Assembly (NCBI GenBank): GCA_026989535.1
Contig: JALSJD010000195.1
Location: forward strand, 1-51,788
Source: Cyclobacteriaceae bacterium
Lineage (GTDB): Bacteria; Bacteroidota; Bacteroidia; Cytophagales; Cyclobacteriaceae
Length of the DNA: 51,788 nt
Reading direction: 5' to 3'
This document shows positions 35,397 through 44,257 of the stretch, piece after piece (the first letter of the stretch is position 1; the number at the start of each line of letters is the position of its first letter). The notes below the pieces were generated by a model. The model saw only the letters and a program-made list of their open reading frames with translations, ran no database searches and had not been told where the DNA came from. Position numbers and translations under genes: made by a program.

Positions 35397-36441
35397 TAAC
35401 CATATTACCCAACATTTAACTCAAAGCGAGCTGTTAGATTATAATAGTGGTGTTTTGGGCAACGATGAAATGTATCGTTTAGAGCTGCATTTAAACGAAT
35501 GTGAGCTTTGCTGCGATGCACTGGATGGCATAGCCTTGGTTAAAAACCCTGAGACTGTTCTTGTTCAGTTAACCCGTGAATTATTTCCAAAACAGAAGAA
35601 ACCCTCGGCTATTAATTATAGGGCTATTGCGGCAAGTATTGCCTTAATCACAGTGTTTGGGTTATCATACTGGTTTATCACAAAACCAGACAAAACCAAC
35701 ACCATTGCACTTAACACGCCCGTTGAAAGCATAGAAGAAACGACACCAATAATAACTAAAGAAACCGCCAAACCGAGTTTGGAAGAAGTTACTGATGAAA
35801 GCGAAATAGAAACACCTTTAGAAGAAGAAAGTCCTTTACCTCTGATACCAAAGAATGAATCCTTTGCCGAAAAAGTGGCAAAAAAACCGCTTGATGAAAG
35901 CAAAAAGCAGGAAACAATTATAAAAGCCAAAGAGGAAAAACCCTCTGAAACCTTAGGCCAATCAGCAAGATCTGAAAGCCAGGCTCAGGTTATGGGAGAG
36001 ATGGAAGAAGATGCCGCTATTGAAGAAGTACTTATTGAGCCAGCAGATGCTGATATTAGCCTGTCTGAAGTGGCACAGCCTGTGTTGCGTACCTCCAAAA
36101 GGTCTAAAAAATCAGGCATCGCAACTAGCGCTCTCCCTTTAAAAGATCAAAAAGAACCCTTGCCTGTAGGTGGTATGAGTACACTTAAATCGTACATCAA
36201 TCAAAACCTGCGATACCCACAAAAAGCACTCGATAATAATATTAAAGGCACGGTGATTTTAGAAGTTAGTATTGATGCCGATGGAACCCTCAATAATATT
36301 AGTTTGGTAAAAGGAATTGGCTATGGCTGCGATGCAGAAGCCATGCGACTGATTACCAATGGCCCTAAATGGACACCAAAAGTGGAGAACGGACAAGCAA
36401 CAAAAGCAACCCAACAGGTAAAAATTAAGTTTAAGAAATAA
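35383..36441 (+). CDS. Anti-sigma-like membrane protein fused to a TonB C-terminal domain
   Basis: The 352-residue protein has an N-terminal zinc-finger-like anti-sigma segment (about 10-50) with HLNECELCC. One transmembrane helix follows (about 78-97, AIAASIALITVFGLSYWFI). A long acidic, Pro/Glu/Lys-rich periplasmic stretch (about 105-260) leads to a C-terminal TonB-type domain (about 262-352, LRYPQKALDNNIKGTVILEV and ALKLITNGPKWTPK-like AMRLITNGPKWTPK). The TTG start gives a 14-bp overlap with the sigma gene, a sign of coupling. TonB domains normally energise outer-membrane transporters; here the fusion may let envelope state reach the sigma factor. Confidence 0.82.
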   Translation: MKKNNNHITQHLTQSELLDYNSGVLGNDEMYRLELHLNECELCCDALDGIALVKNPETVLVQLTRELFPKQKKPSAINYRAIAASIALITVFGLSYWFITKPDKTNTIALNTPVESIEETTPIITKETAKPSLEEVTDESEIETPLEEESPLPLIPKNESFAEKVAKKPLDESKKQETIIKAKEEKPSETLGQSARSESQAQVMGEMEEDAAIEEVLIEPADADISLSEVAQPVLRTSKRSKKSGIATSALPLKDQKEPLPVGGMSTLKSYINQNLRYPQKALDNNIKGTVILEVSIDADGTLNNISLVKGIGYGCDAEAMRLITNGPKWTPKVENGQATKATQQVKIKFKK

Positions 36442-36464
36442 ATATTATTGTATATTTAGCCTAT

Positions 36465-37136
36465 ATGGAAACCTCTATTAATTCATTCGCATCAAAATTT
36501 TTATCTTTCAGCATTATCCTATTTTCGATTAGCAACCTGTTAATAGCACAGTCAAATGAGGTAATTATTAAAGGCAGAGTAATTGGTGATGATACTATGC
36601 AACCACTCCCTTTTGCCCATATTGTTATTGATTCCACAGGAACAACTTCTAATATTTACGGCAATTTTGTTTTAAAAATAGCAAAAACAGACACCCTGCA
36701 TTTTTCCTACATAGGTTATAAAAAGAAAGTTTATACAGTTCCTGATTCTGTAACCACCCATGAAATTGAGGTAGAAATAATTTTACTTAAAGATATTACT
36801 TATTTAAAAGCCATAACCGTAACCTCGTTACCAGCCACCTTGGGCGATTTAAAAGAAGAGTTAATGACCACCGAAGTACCCATTGATATTGAAATTAGAC
36901 ATGCAAAAGAAGGCATCGAATTGGCAACGTATCAATACTTGTATATGAAATCTTTTAAGCTAAAAATGGATGCCTATGATAACCACGCTATGTTTTTAAG
37001 AGGAAATGAGGGGCTTAACCCGGCTGGTGGAAATGTAAAAGGATTTTTGAAATTTTTGGGCAATAGAGCAAAAGGCAAGCCACTGGAGGGCACGTACGAA
37101 CATTATAAATACTATCAGAAAAACAAAGACCAGTAA
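36465..37136 (+). CDS. Secreted carboxypeptidase-regulatory-like domain protein
   Basis: The 223-residue protein has a signal peptide (about 1-29, ending LLIAQ) and a CarboxypepD_reg-like beta domain (about 33-115): EVIIKGRVIGDDTMQPLPFA, then IYGNFVLKIAKTDTLHFSYI and GYKKKV. This is the usual N-terminal domain of SusC-type receptors, but no plug or barrel follows. The C-terminal ~100 residues are unassigned. It lies 23 bp after the anti-sigma/TonB gene and may be part of the same envelope operon. Confidence 0.75.
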   Translation: METSINSFASKFLSFSIILFSISNLLIAQSNEVIIKGRVIGDDTMQPLPFAHIVIDSTGTTSNIYGNFVLKIAKTDTLHFSYIGYKKKVYTVPDSVTTHEIEVEIILLKDITYLKAITVTSLPATLGDLKEELMTTEVPIDIEIRHAKEGIELATYQYLYMKSFKLKMDAYDNHAMFLRGNEGLNPAGGNVKGFLKFLGNRAKGKPLEGTYEHYKYYQKNKDQ

Positions 37137-37158
37137 AGATATATAGAGAGATTGCCAT

Positions 37159-37166
37159 TAACTTTG
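37159..37166 (+). promoter_or_regulatory. -7 box of the Lrp regulator gene
   Basis: TAACTTTG is an exact TAnnTTTG match, 18 bp before the ATG at 37185. It supports that ATG over the upstream TTG at 37152, which would lie inside the promoter. Confidence 0.5.
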
Positions 37167-37184
37167 CGGCATCAATATAACACC

Positions 37185-37655
37185 ATGAGCAAATTTAAAT
37201 TAGATAGCATCGATCGTAATATTTTAAAAATATTGCAGAAGGATGGAAGAATAACAAATTCGCAACTATCAAAAGATATTGGTCTTTCTCCTGCACCTAC
37301 CTTAGAAAGGGTGAAAAAACTAGAGCAAACAGGGTATATTCAAAGCTATCATGCGCTACTCGACAAAGATAAACTGGGGTTGGGCGTTACAACATTCGTA
37401 ATGGTTTCGCTTAAGCAACATAATAAAGAAACGATTGAAAAATTTATTGCTTCTATTAATACATTAGAAGAAGTGGTGGAATGCCACCATACCACAGGCT
37501 CCGCAGATTTTATGCTCAAGGTTGTTTCTGAAGATATATCGGGCTACCAAAAATTAATGCTCGAAGAAATTAGCAATATTGAGGTAATTGCCGATATGCA
37601 GTCGATGGTAATTTTATCTACGTTTAAAGATAGCAAAGCTGTTCCTGTTAGATAA
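37185..37655 (+). CDS. Lrp/AsnC-family transcriptional regulator
   Basis: The 157-residue regulator has the family HTH (about 5-60, LDSIDRNILKILQKDGRITN then SQLSKDIGLSPAPTLERVKK) and the RAM/ACT-like ligand domain (about 70-150, VTTFVMVSLKQHNKETIEKF and CHHTTGSADFMLKVVSEDI). Lrp-type proteins respond to amino acids. The ATG at 37185 is preferred because the promoter box TAACTTTG sits just upstream. The stop abuts the next gene, so the regulator, phosphoribosyltransferase and panB form a unit. Confidence 0.93.
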   Translation: MSKFKLDSIDRNILKILQKDGRITNSQLSKDIGLSPAPTLERVKKLEQTGYIQSYHALLDKDKLGLGVTTFVMVSLKQHNKETIEKFIASINTLEEVVECHHTTGSADFMLKVVSEDISGYQKLMLEEISNIEVIADMQSMVILSTFKDSKAVPVR

Positions 37656-38164
37656 TGCCAAAAATACCCGACCAAATTATTGTTCTTGATGCTGTTCAAA
37701 TAGATCAGAAAATTAGGCGGATTGCCTATGAAATTTACGAGAATAATTATGGAGTTAAAGAATTAATTTTAGCAGGCATTTGCGAGCAAGGCGAAATGCT
37801 GGCTCAATTACTGGCAACCATTTTAGAGGAAATTTCTCCAATTAAAACAAAGGTTTTATTGATTAATTTGAACAAGCAGAATCCATCAGAGCCTATACCA
37901 GAAGGCAACCTTCCTACTAACCTTTCTAATAAGGTAGTTATTTTAGTAGATGATGTGTTAAATACTGGCAAAACGCTGGCCTATAGTCTAAAGCCTTTCT
38001 TGGATCAAAAAATTAAAAAAATTGAAGTGGCTGTGCTTGTTAATAGGAGCCACACAGCTTTTCCTATCAGCCCAAAATACACGGGTTATGAGCTATCCAC
38101 TACTTTATCGGAGCATATTGTGGTTAAAATGACGGGTAAACAAAAAGGAGTATATCTAACCTAA
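37655..38164 (+). CDS. PyrR-like phosphoribosyltransferase
   Basis: The 169-residue type I PRTase has the PRPP loop [14 protein letters not shown] with Asp99/Asp100 and the N-terminal [20 protein letters not shown] pattern shared with PyrR/UPRT bifunctional proteins. PyrR controls pyrimidine genes by RNA binding in Firmicutes; in Bacteroidota such proteins may act only as uracil phosphoribosyltransferases. No pyr operon is next to it. It overlaps the Lrp stop by one base and precedes panB by 2 bp. Confidence 0.85.
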   Translation: MPKIPDQIIVLDAVQIDQKIRRIAYEIYENNYGVKELILAGICEQGEMLAQLLATILEEISPIKTKVLLINLNKQNPSEPIPEGNLPTNLSNKVVILVDDVLNTGKTLAYSLKPFLDQKIKKIEVAVLVNRSHTAFPISPKYTGYELSTTLSEHIVVKMTGKQKGVYLT

Positions 38165-38166
38165 TT

Positions 38167-38985
38167 ATGTCGGTACATAAACCAACACTTAAAAAAGTTA
38201 CCACCCACCGATTGCTCGAAATGAAGCAGAAAGGGGAGAAAATTGCCATGCTCACTGCTTATGATTATTCGATGGCTCGGCTGCTTGACAGTGCTGGAAT
38301 TGACATCCTTTTAGTGGGCGATTCGGCCTCCAATGTAATGGCGGGTCACGAAACCACTTTGCCCATTACCCTCGACCAAATGATTTACCATGCTTCTTCG
38401 GTTATACGAGCCGTAGAAAGGGCTTTGGTAGTGGTAGATCTACCTTTTGGTTCTTACCAAGGCGATTCGGGTGAGGCGCTGCGCTCTTCCATCCGCATTA
38501 TGAAAGAAGCAGGGGCGCATGCTGTTAAATTAGAAGGCGGAGCAGAAATTAAAGAATCTATTGCCCGAATTTTAACAGCGGGAGTGCCGGTTATGGGGCA
38601 TTTGGGCTTAACGCCACAAAGTATTTATAAATTTGGCACCTACACCGTTAGAGCCAAAGAAGAGGCAGAAGCCCAAAAATTAATTGAAGATGCCAAGCTC
38701 CTCGAAGAAGTAGGGTGCTTTGCCATTGTGCTGGAAAAAATACCTGCTAAATTAGCATCCAAGGTGGCTAAAGCCGTTCAAATACCCATAATTGGCATTG
38801 GTGCAGGGCAGCATGTAGATGGGCAAGTGCTTGTAATGCAGGATATGCTGGGCATTACCCAAGATTTTAAACCCCGTTTTTTACGAATGTATGCCAACTT
38901 GCAAAAAGTGATTACTGAGGCAGTAGGCAATTATATTACTGATGTAAAATCTAATGATTTTCCTAATGAGCAAGAGCAGTACTAA
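38167..38985 (+). CDS. panB: 3-methyl-2-oxobutanoate hydroxymethyltransferase
   Basis: PanB makes ketopantoate from 2-oxoisovalerate and methylene-tetrahydrofolate, the first committed step of pantothenate and CoA synthesis. The 272-residue TIM barrel has [20 protein letters not shown], the metal-binding [35 protein letters not shown] and [20 protein letters not shown], all classic PanB blocks. Length is normal. panC and panD are not nearby. The C-terminus overlaps the next gene by 20 bp. Confidence 0.96.
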   Translation: MSVHKPTLKKVTTHRLLEMKQKGEKIAMLTAYDYSMARLLDSAGIDILLVGDSASNVMAGHETTLPITLDQMIYHASSVIRAVERALVVVDLPFGSYQGDSGEALRSSIRIMKEAGAHAVKLEGGAEIKESIARILTAGVPVMGHLGLTPQSIYKFGTYTVRAKEEAEAQKLIEDAKLLEEVGCFAIVLEKIPAKLASKVAKAVQIPIIGIGAGQHVDGQVLVMQDMLGITQDFKPRFLRMYANLQKVITEAVGNYITDVKSNDFPNEQEQY

Positions 38986-39532
38986 GGTTATACAATTAGC
39001 AGAGCTAAACGAACAAGACATTACACTTGGCAAAAAGCTTTTTCCTGCGGATAAGAATTACATCCTTAAGGAAGTGCAAATGAGAACTGAAGAGGAACTA
39101 CTCGTTTGGTTAATTGATTATGTAAAAGAATATTACGAAACGTTTCATAACCCATTAGGCTTGGTGGATACTACCATTGAAACGATTCGAGCAGCGAGCT
39201 TTAATAAACTCAATTTATTTCAAGAATTTTATAATGATTTGGCGGGCATTTACCGGTATAAACACGGTGAAATTCAACTTGCCTTTTTATTTGATGGTGA
39301 TTCGCATTACACCAAATACCGATCGGAGTGGAAAGTTACTTTTATGAAATGGGTAACTCAACTGCTTTCGAACCGTGTTATTATGCGCGCTTTTTTAGAA
39401 ATTACAGTTTTTGGGATAACTAACCCCAAGCAATTAGAGCTTATCTTAAATCGCTTAAAACTGTACGTTGAAAATCATTTTCAGCTTAAAATTTATAAAT
39501 ACAAGGGGATACAAGAGGTAACAGCAGCTTAA
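38966..39532 (+). CDS. Conserved-looking protein of unknown function
   Basis: I do not recognise this protein of about 188 residues. It is soluble, mostly helical, with [35 protein letters not shown] and several aromatic-rich stretches, and has no signal peptide. The ATG at 38966 overlaps panB by 20 bp; an ATG 12 bases earlier is also possible. A terminator follows the stop directly, so it is the last gene of the Lrp-PRT-panB unit. An unseen link to CoA metabolism is possible but unsupported. Confidence 0.7.
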   Translation: MSKSSTKVIQLAELNEQDITLGKKLFPADKNYILKEVQMRTEEELLVWLIDYVKEYYETFHNPLGLVDTTIETIRAASFNKLNLFQEFYNDLAGIYRYKHGEIQLAFLFDGDSHYTKYRSEWKVTFMKWVTQLLSNRVIMRAFLEITVFGITNPKQLELILNRLKLYVENHFQLKIYKYKGIQEVTAA

Positions 39533-39539
39533 AGGCAAC

Positions 39540-39575
39540 TAGCGCAAGCATCTCGCTTGTGCTATTAATTTTTTT
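39540..39575 (+). terminator. Intrinsic terminator with GCGCAAG/CTTGTGC stem
   Basis: TAGCGCAAGC (39540-39549) pairs with GCTTGTGCTA (39555-39564) with one G-T wobble, 5-nt loop, then a run of seven T (39569-39575). The stem shares its core with the repeats at 8616 and 8817. Confidence 0.85.
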
Positions 39576-39632
39576 ACTAACAAGCCCTTTCCAACTTATT
39601 CAGCAAAGTTTATTGGAGTTTATGAACAGGCA

Positions 39633-40859
39633 CTACATATTTCCAACATAACCAATCAGCTTGCCATACATAATATAAACTAACACACATACCAAAACAA
39701 AACTGGCAATAGCCAGTATATTTTGAAACAAAGTATTTTTGTACTTGCCCATTATTTTTTTATTATTTAGCACTAGTAAAAGGCCAATGGCAATGAGCGG
39801 AACTGCCAACATAGACGAAGCCTGCGCCATAATTAAGGCATAAACAGGACTTCCGCTGCCGCTTACATACATGGCAATGGCCATTCCGGCCAATAAAATA
39901 ATGGCTGTAAAAATTTTGGGCATCTTCTCTTCCATAGACCTCCCCATACCCATACTATCGGCTAAAAGCCCACCTCCTATAACCGAATTTACCAGCAAGG
40001 ATGAAAAAGCTGCTGATATAAAGCCCAGTGCAAATACATATTTGGCATAGCTTCCTAAAAGTAACTCTAATTGAATGGCCATATCTGCGGCTGAGTTAAT
40101 GGTAATCTCCAGTGGTTTTAACGTAGCTGCTGCCGTAATAATTACTAATGAAGACATTAATGCCAGCAAAAACACACCTAAGTTGGAGTCCTTAATACTT
40201 TTATCTTTATCTACTAACTTCCAGCCCTTATCCTGCACAAGGTAGGCCTGATATATGGCACAATGAAGTACAAATGTGGTACCAACCAGAGCAGCAACTT
40301 CATTAAAATTACCTTTTGAAAAACTAGTTGGCACAAACCCAATAATAGTGGCCGTTAAATCGGGCTTGATAAAAATTAAGTTTACAAAAAATGCCATAAT
40401 CATAAACATGACCATAAACATCATTAGTTTTTCTAATGTTTTGTATAGGTTTTTAGCAAAAAAAATTAATATGATTGCCCCTGGTGTAAATAATAGCGGC
40501 CAAATTCTTGCGTCTATTCCTGTGAGGGTTTCCATACCCATACCTACCCCAAGGTTATTACCAAACTGAAAACTAAGGGCGGCTAAAAAAGAAGCGATGC
40601 CAATAACAGCAGAGAACCATTGACCATATTCTTCTGAAATTACTTTGAGTATCGATTTAGAATGCAATACACCAAAGCGAGTACTCATATTGGTATAAAC
40701 AGCCATTGAGATGGCTCCAATTAATATCACCCATAAAAATGCATAGCCATTGGTAGCCCCTATTTTTGATGAGGTAGTAATACTGCCAGGGCCTAACACA
40801 ACAGCAGCCATTATAAAGCCAGGGCCTACTGATTTTAATATTCTTTTTAATCTTACCAT
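39633..40859 (-). CDS. Nramp-family metal transporter, divergent
   Basis: This 408-residue polytopic membrane protein (about 11 helices) aligns with the Nramp pattern from residue 10 (SVGPGFIMAAVVLGPGSITT), but helix 1 carries GPGS at 23-26 in place of the metal-binding DPGN. The helix-6 region (TTFVLHCAIYQAYLVQDKG) likewise lacks the MPH motif. The rest of the fold, including the SAAFSSLLVNSVIGGGLLAD stretch, is kept. Canonical Nramps import Mn or Fe with protons. Loss of the Asp and Met suggests a different substrate, as in the Nramp-related magnesium carriers. It appears to be monocistronic. Confidence 0.85.
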   Translation of the reverse strand: MVRLKRILKSVGPGFIMAAVVLGPGSITTSSKIGATNGYAFLWVILIGAISMAVYTNMSTRFGVLHSKSILKVISEEYGQWFSAVIGIASFLAALSFQFGNNLGVGMGMETLTGIDARIWPLLFTPGAIILIFFAKNLYKTLEKLMMFMVMFMIMAFFVNLIFIKPDLTATIIGFVPTSFSKGNFNEVAALVGTTFVLHCAIYQAYLVQDKGWKLVDKDKSIKDSNLGVFLLALMSSLVIITAAATLKPLEITINSAADMAIQLELLLGSYAKYVFALGFISAAFSSLLVNSVIGGGLLADSMGMGRSMEEKMPKIFTAIILLAGMAIAMYVSGSGSPVYALIMAQASSMLAVPLIAIGLLLVLNNKKIMGKYKNTLFQNILAIASFVLVCVLVYIMYGKLIGYVGNM

Positions 40860-41028
40860 TATTTCCTTTTAGTATATAATATCCCTAATTCGGGTTTTTC
40901 ATTCATTCGAATAAGGAAAATTTGTAAATAATAGCTCATTCTATTCCACCTAAGAATTACTGTACTTTTTAGTGCTTTTGAATAGACCTCCCATTGCTCT
41001 TAAAAAAAGACATGAGTGGACTTTTTGC

Positions 41029-41925
41029 CTATGATTCACTTTCTTCTTCTGGTGCTAAAGCCAATAAGAAAGCAGCAATCACAGCTAAAACAATTCCGGC
41101 AATTTTAAAAGTTTGAGGTACAACCCCTAGTACCAACATTGCTATTATAGATGTTATAAGAGGAGCACCCGCATTAGTCATTGGTGATACAACCATCGCT
41201 TTGCCGTACCTAAAAGCATAAACCAAACATAATGCACCAATGGCATTTAATATCTGAATACCTGCTGCCAAATAAGGACCGTTACTGCCCCAATTAATTT
41301 CCTGCGAAAAATCAGTCATATAAAGAGCAGCAGGAATCAACAGTATGCCGGTTATCATCATATAGAAAAAAATACTCTCAGCATTCATTGTTTTGTTGGC
41401 AAATTTCATAAAGTAAGCCTGAATACCCCAAGCGGCCAGTACCAAAATTGCCAGCACAAACCATAAAACACCCTGTTCGGCATCTTCATTGCTCCTTGAA
41501 TACTCAAAAAGAGGCAACGCCATAAGTGCCAGTGCAATTCCAAGTGTACCTAGTTTTCCTGTTCGCTCTTTTAATAAAAAAAACGAAAGTAAAATGGTGA
41601 TAACTGGAGACAGTGAAATAATTGGAAATATTAAGTAGGTTGGCCCTACGGTAACTGCATAAAAAAGTATCATTTGGCCACCCGCCCCCAAAAAACCAAT
41701 AATGGAACCATAAAGTACCGACCTTTTATCAAATTGCAATTTCCAATTAACCAGCTTTAGTGCAAATAGCGCAGGAGCAATCATGGTAAGTGCCCATACA
41801 CAGTAAACAAGGGTATCAGGAAAGCCATTTTCAGAAGGAACACTGGTAAATGCTCCCCAAATACCCCAAAAAGCTGTAGTTATAAGAGCATATAATAGCC
41901 AGGGTTTTTTATTTATCTTTTTCAC
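41029..41925 (-). CDS. EamA/DMT-family transporter
   Basis: The 298-residue protein is very hydrophobic with about ten transmembrane helices in two EamA-like halves. The first has PWLLYALITTAFWGIWGAF and LIFPIISLSPVITILLSFFL with a LKERTGKLG link. The second has ALCLVYAFRYGKAMVVSPMT and APLITSIIAMLVLG. DMT carriers move small metabolites, sugars or nucleotide sugars. It is downstream of the aga-type operon on the same strand, but separated by about 365 bp and a terminator, so a functional link is only possible. Confidence 0.88.
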   Translation of the reverse strand: MKKINKKPWLLYALITTAFWGIWGAFTSVPSENGFPDTLVYCVWALTMIAPALFALKLVNWKLQFDKRSVLYGSIIGFLGAGGQMILFYAVTVGPTYLIFPIISLSPVITILLSFFLLKERTGKLGTLGIALALMALPLFEYSRSNEDAEQGVLWFVLAILVLAAWGIQAYFMKFANKTMNAESIFFYMMITGILLIPAALYMTDFSQEINWGSNGPYLAAGIQILNAIGALCLVYAFRYGKAMVVSPMTNAGAPLITSIIAMLVLGVVPQTFKIAGIVLAVIAAFLLALAPEEESES

Positions 41926-42290
41926 AGTTTATTTTTTTTTAAAGATTCCCAATCAGCATGACCTGAGAAGTTTCATATAGTTTCGTTATTACGTAAATTA
42001 TTAAATAAAGCTATCTAAATTATTGCAATTTTAGGCTATTTAGTAATGATAAGCAATATATATCTAATACAATAAAGCACGCTACTTTAACTAAAAACAA
42101 ACATTTAGTTAAAATAAATCCTTTTACATAAAGCAAGCAATAAATATACAGCATATTTATACCATTCTACAATAAATAAGCTTACGAAAGTAAAAACAAA
42201 TAAAACCTTTTGAAATAATAGAGGAGCTCTAAAAAAGGCAGCATAATGCCTTCTTTCGTACTTTGGGCTAAAGAAACGTAATAGAATGGG
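41926..42290. other. AT-rich intergenic region upstream of the EamA gene
   Basis: No ORF is supported. It contains the terminator of the aga-type operon at its right end and should hold the EamA promoter on the minus strand. Confidence 0.5.
42231..42252 (-). terminator. Intrinsic terminator of the aga-type operon
   Basis: On the minus strand AAGGCA-TTATGC-TGCCTT is followed by a T-run (plus-strand A-run 42231-42236). It lies about 40 bp past the aldolase stop. Confidence 0.7.
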
Positions 42291-43115
42291 TTATTGAACG
42301 TTTCGAACAATTTCCAATTTGCCTTTAACAAGTTCTATTACTTGGTTTGTTGCCACAGGAAAAACCTTGCGCAAATCAATTTCCTCATTGGTTTCAAGCT
42401 TATTTTTGAGCGTTTGCATAAAAATATTTTTAATTTCCGTAGCCAAATTAATTTTACAAATACCTCTGTCAACCGCTTGTCTTAGACTTTCTGCAGGCAC
42501 ACCTGAGCCACCATGCAATACCAATGTAACGTCCGTGGCAGCAGCAATTTCAACTAATCGTTCTAAATCTAATTTAGGTTCTTTATCATAAAAACCATGT
42601 GCCGTACCAATGGCTACTGCAAGCGCATTTACGCCTGTTGCCTCTACAAATTGCTTTGCTTGTTGGGGTTGAGTAAAACCACTTCCATCTTTTTCTTGGC
42701 CTAGTTTGGCTATATAACCCAATTCGGCTTCAACATTGGCCCCATAGCTTTGAGCCAACTTTACTACCTTACTGGTAACAGCTATATTGTCTTTAAATGG
42801 CTGTTCACTTGCATCAATCATTACTGAATCAAAGCCAATATCTAAACATTCTGCCGCTAATTCATACGTATCGCCATGGTCTAGGTGTATCCAGCCTTCA
42901 ACTCCATGGTAATTTAACATAGATTTAGCTAAATTAAGTGCAACGGGTAGCCCCATATAATCTATTGAACTCCGGGTTAGCTGTAGTATTATGGGTTGAT
43001 TAGTTGATTTTGCAGCACATAGAACACCTTCCAGTGTTTCGAAATTATAAAAATTGGTTGCTAAAATTCCCTGACGCTTATTGCGTAGCTTAATAAATTT
43101 ATCTTGTAACTTCAT
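42291..43115 (-). CDS. Class II tagatose/fructose-bisphosphate aldolase
   Basis: The 274-residue zinc aldolase cleaves a ketohexose-1,6-bisphosphate into DHAP and glyceraldehyde-3-P. Key motifs are the zinc-site WIHLDHGDTYE, VEAELGYI, AVAIGTAHGFY and LVLHGGSGVP, followed by GICKINLATEIK for phosphate binding. Its size is that of GatY/KbaY-type enzymes, shorter than FbaA. Clustering with agaS and two sugar kinases favours tagatose-1,6-bisphosphate as substrate, though sequence alone does not settle tagatose versus fructose. It is the last gene of the cluster. Confidence 0.88.
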   Translation of the reverse strand: MKLQDKFIKLRNKRQGILATNFYNFETLEGVLCAAKSTNQPIILQLTRSSIDYMGLPVALNLAKSMLNYHGVEGWIHLDHGDTYELAAECLDIGFDSVMIDASEQPFKDNIAVTSKVVKLAQSYGANVEAELGYIAKLGQEKDGSGFTQPQQAKQFVEATGVNALAVAIGTAHGFYDKEPKLDLERLVEIAAATDVTLVLHGGSGVPAESLRQAVDRGICKINLATEIKNIFMQTLKNKLETNEEIDLRKVFPVATNQVIELVKGKLEIVRNVQ

Positions 43116-43218
43116 TGTTTAGTTTTTCTGTTCTTAATTCTCACCCTTCGTAATAAGCTGCTTACTCAAATTTCTCGGGCTTATTTATCCTATAATTTAG
43201 TGATTAGACGAGCTCTAA

Positions 43219-44172
43219 TTAGCACACCAAATCATAATCAAATTTCTCTTTGGCAATTTTTATTACCGCATCAAAATCTTTAAAAGCCTGTGTGCCTCCC
43301 GGTTTTGTGGTTGAAATTGCCCCTGTCAGGTTTCCAAATATTTGGCATTCTTCGGGGCTACCGCCTTTAATAAATTTTGAGATATACCCTGCGTTAAAGC
43401 TATCTCCTGCTCCTATGGTATCTACAACATCATTATTAAAAAAAGGAGTTTTTACTATTTTTTTATTCTCATAACAAAGTATTGACCCTTTAACACCACA
43501 TTTTACTACTAGATATTTACTAAGATTTAGAACTTTATTAATGGCTAAAACCATATCTGTTTGGCCTGTTAGTTTTAAAAGTTCAACTTCATTAGGCACA
43601 AAAATATCTACAAAAGGAAGCACTTTTTCTAACTCAAGATCCCAGTTTTCAGATGGATCCCATTGCACGTCTAACGAGGTGGTTAGCCCTTCTGCTTTGG
43701 CCATTTTAAATAAACCGTCTAATGAGTTTTTAAACCCGGGCTGAAAAAAGTAAGAAGAAAAATGTAAATGTTTAGCTTTTTTTAGTTCTTCTATATTTAT
43801 ATCGTTTAAGCCTACATGCGACATAGCTCCCTGGTGGGTTACCATCGCTCGGTCTTCTCCATAACTCAGGGCTATGGTGGCTCCTGTTTTAAGGGTATCA
43901 TCAATAATTATTAATGAAGTATCAACTCCTTTTTTTTGTAACTCATCGATTATAAACCGACCGAATAAATCATTGCCCAACTTGCCTATAAATGCCACTT
44001 TTAACCCTAAAGAGCTTAGGTTACTGGCACAGATGGCAGAAGAGCTACCCAATGCAAGATCCATCTTATCTGCAAGAATTTCTTTTCCTACTTTAGGAAA
44101 ATCTTCTATTTGATTTAATATTAAATCAATGTTAAGTTCCCCCACAACGATTACGTCAAATTTTTTCTTCAA
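43219..44172 (-). CDS. PfkB-family carbohydrate kinase
   Basis: The 317-residue ribokinase-fold protein has the N-terminal DVIVVGELNIDLI, the substrate lid region with GSSSAICASNLSSLG, and the C-terminal anion hole DTIGAGDSFNAGYI with catalytic Asp. The middle section RAMVTHQGAM and DVQWDPSENWD is typical of sugar kinases of the KdgK/YdjH type. It sits between the LacC-like kinase and the aldolase with gaps of about 85 and 100 bp. Its sugar is unknown; one kinase would be enough for the tagatose pathway, so this one may serve a second sugar. Confidence 0.88.
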   Translation of the reverse strand: MKKKFDVIVVGELNIDLILNQIEDFPKVGKEILADKMDLALGSSSAICASNLSSLGLKVAFIGKLGNDLFGRFIIDELQKKGVDTSLIIIDDTLKTGATIALSYGEDRAMVTHQGAMSHVGLNDINIEELKKAKHLHFSSYFFQPGFKNSLDGLFKMAKAEGLTTSLDVQWDPSENWDLELEKVLPFVDIFVPNEVELLKLTGQTDMVLAINKVLNLSKYLVVKCGVKGSILCYENKKIVKTPFFNNDVVDTIGAGDSFNAGYISKFIKGGSPEECQIFGNLTGAISTTKPGGTQAFKDFDAVIKIAKEKFDYDLVC

Positions 44173-44257
44173 TTATTTAGTATTTAAGGTTCTTCTGTAT
44201 TTTTAATGGCAGCTAGTTGTTTTATTAATACCTAGGAAAAATTTATACAAATGCAGG

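Noticed and set aside
41008-41020. GAGTGGAC as a third MITE-A end (also AGTGGACTCA near 48832)
   Set aside because: Only 8-10 bases match and no partner end or element interior is nearby.
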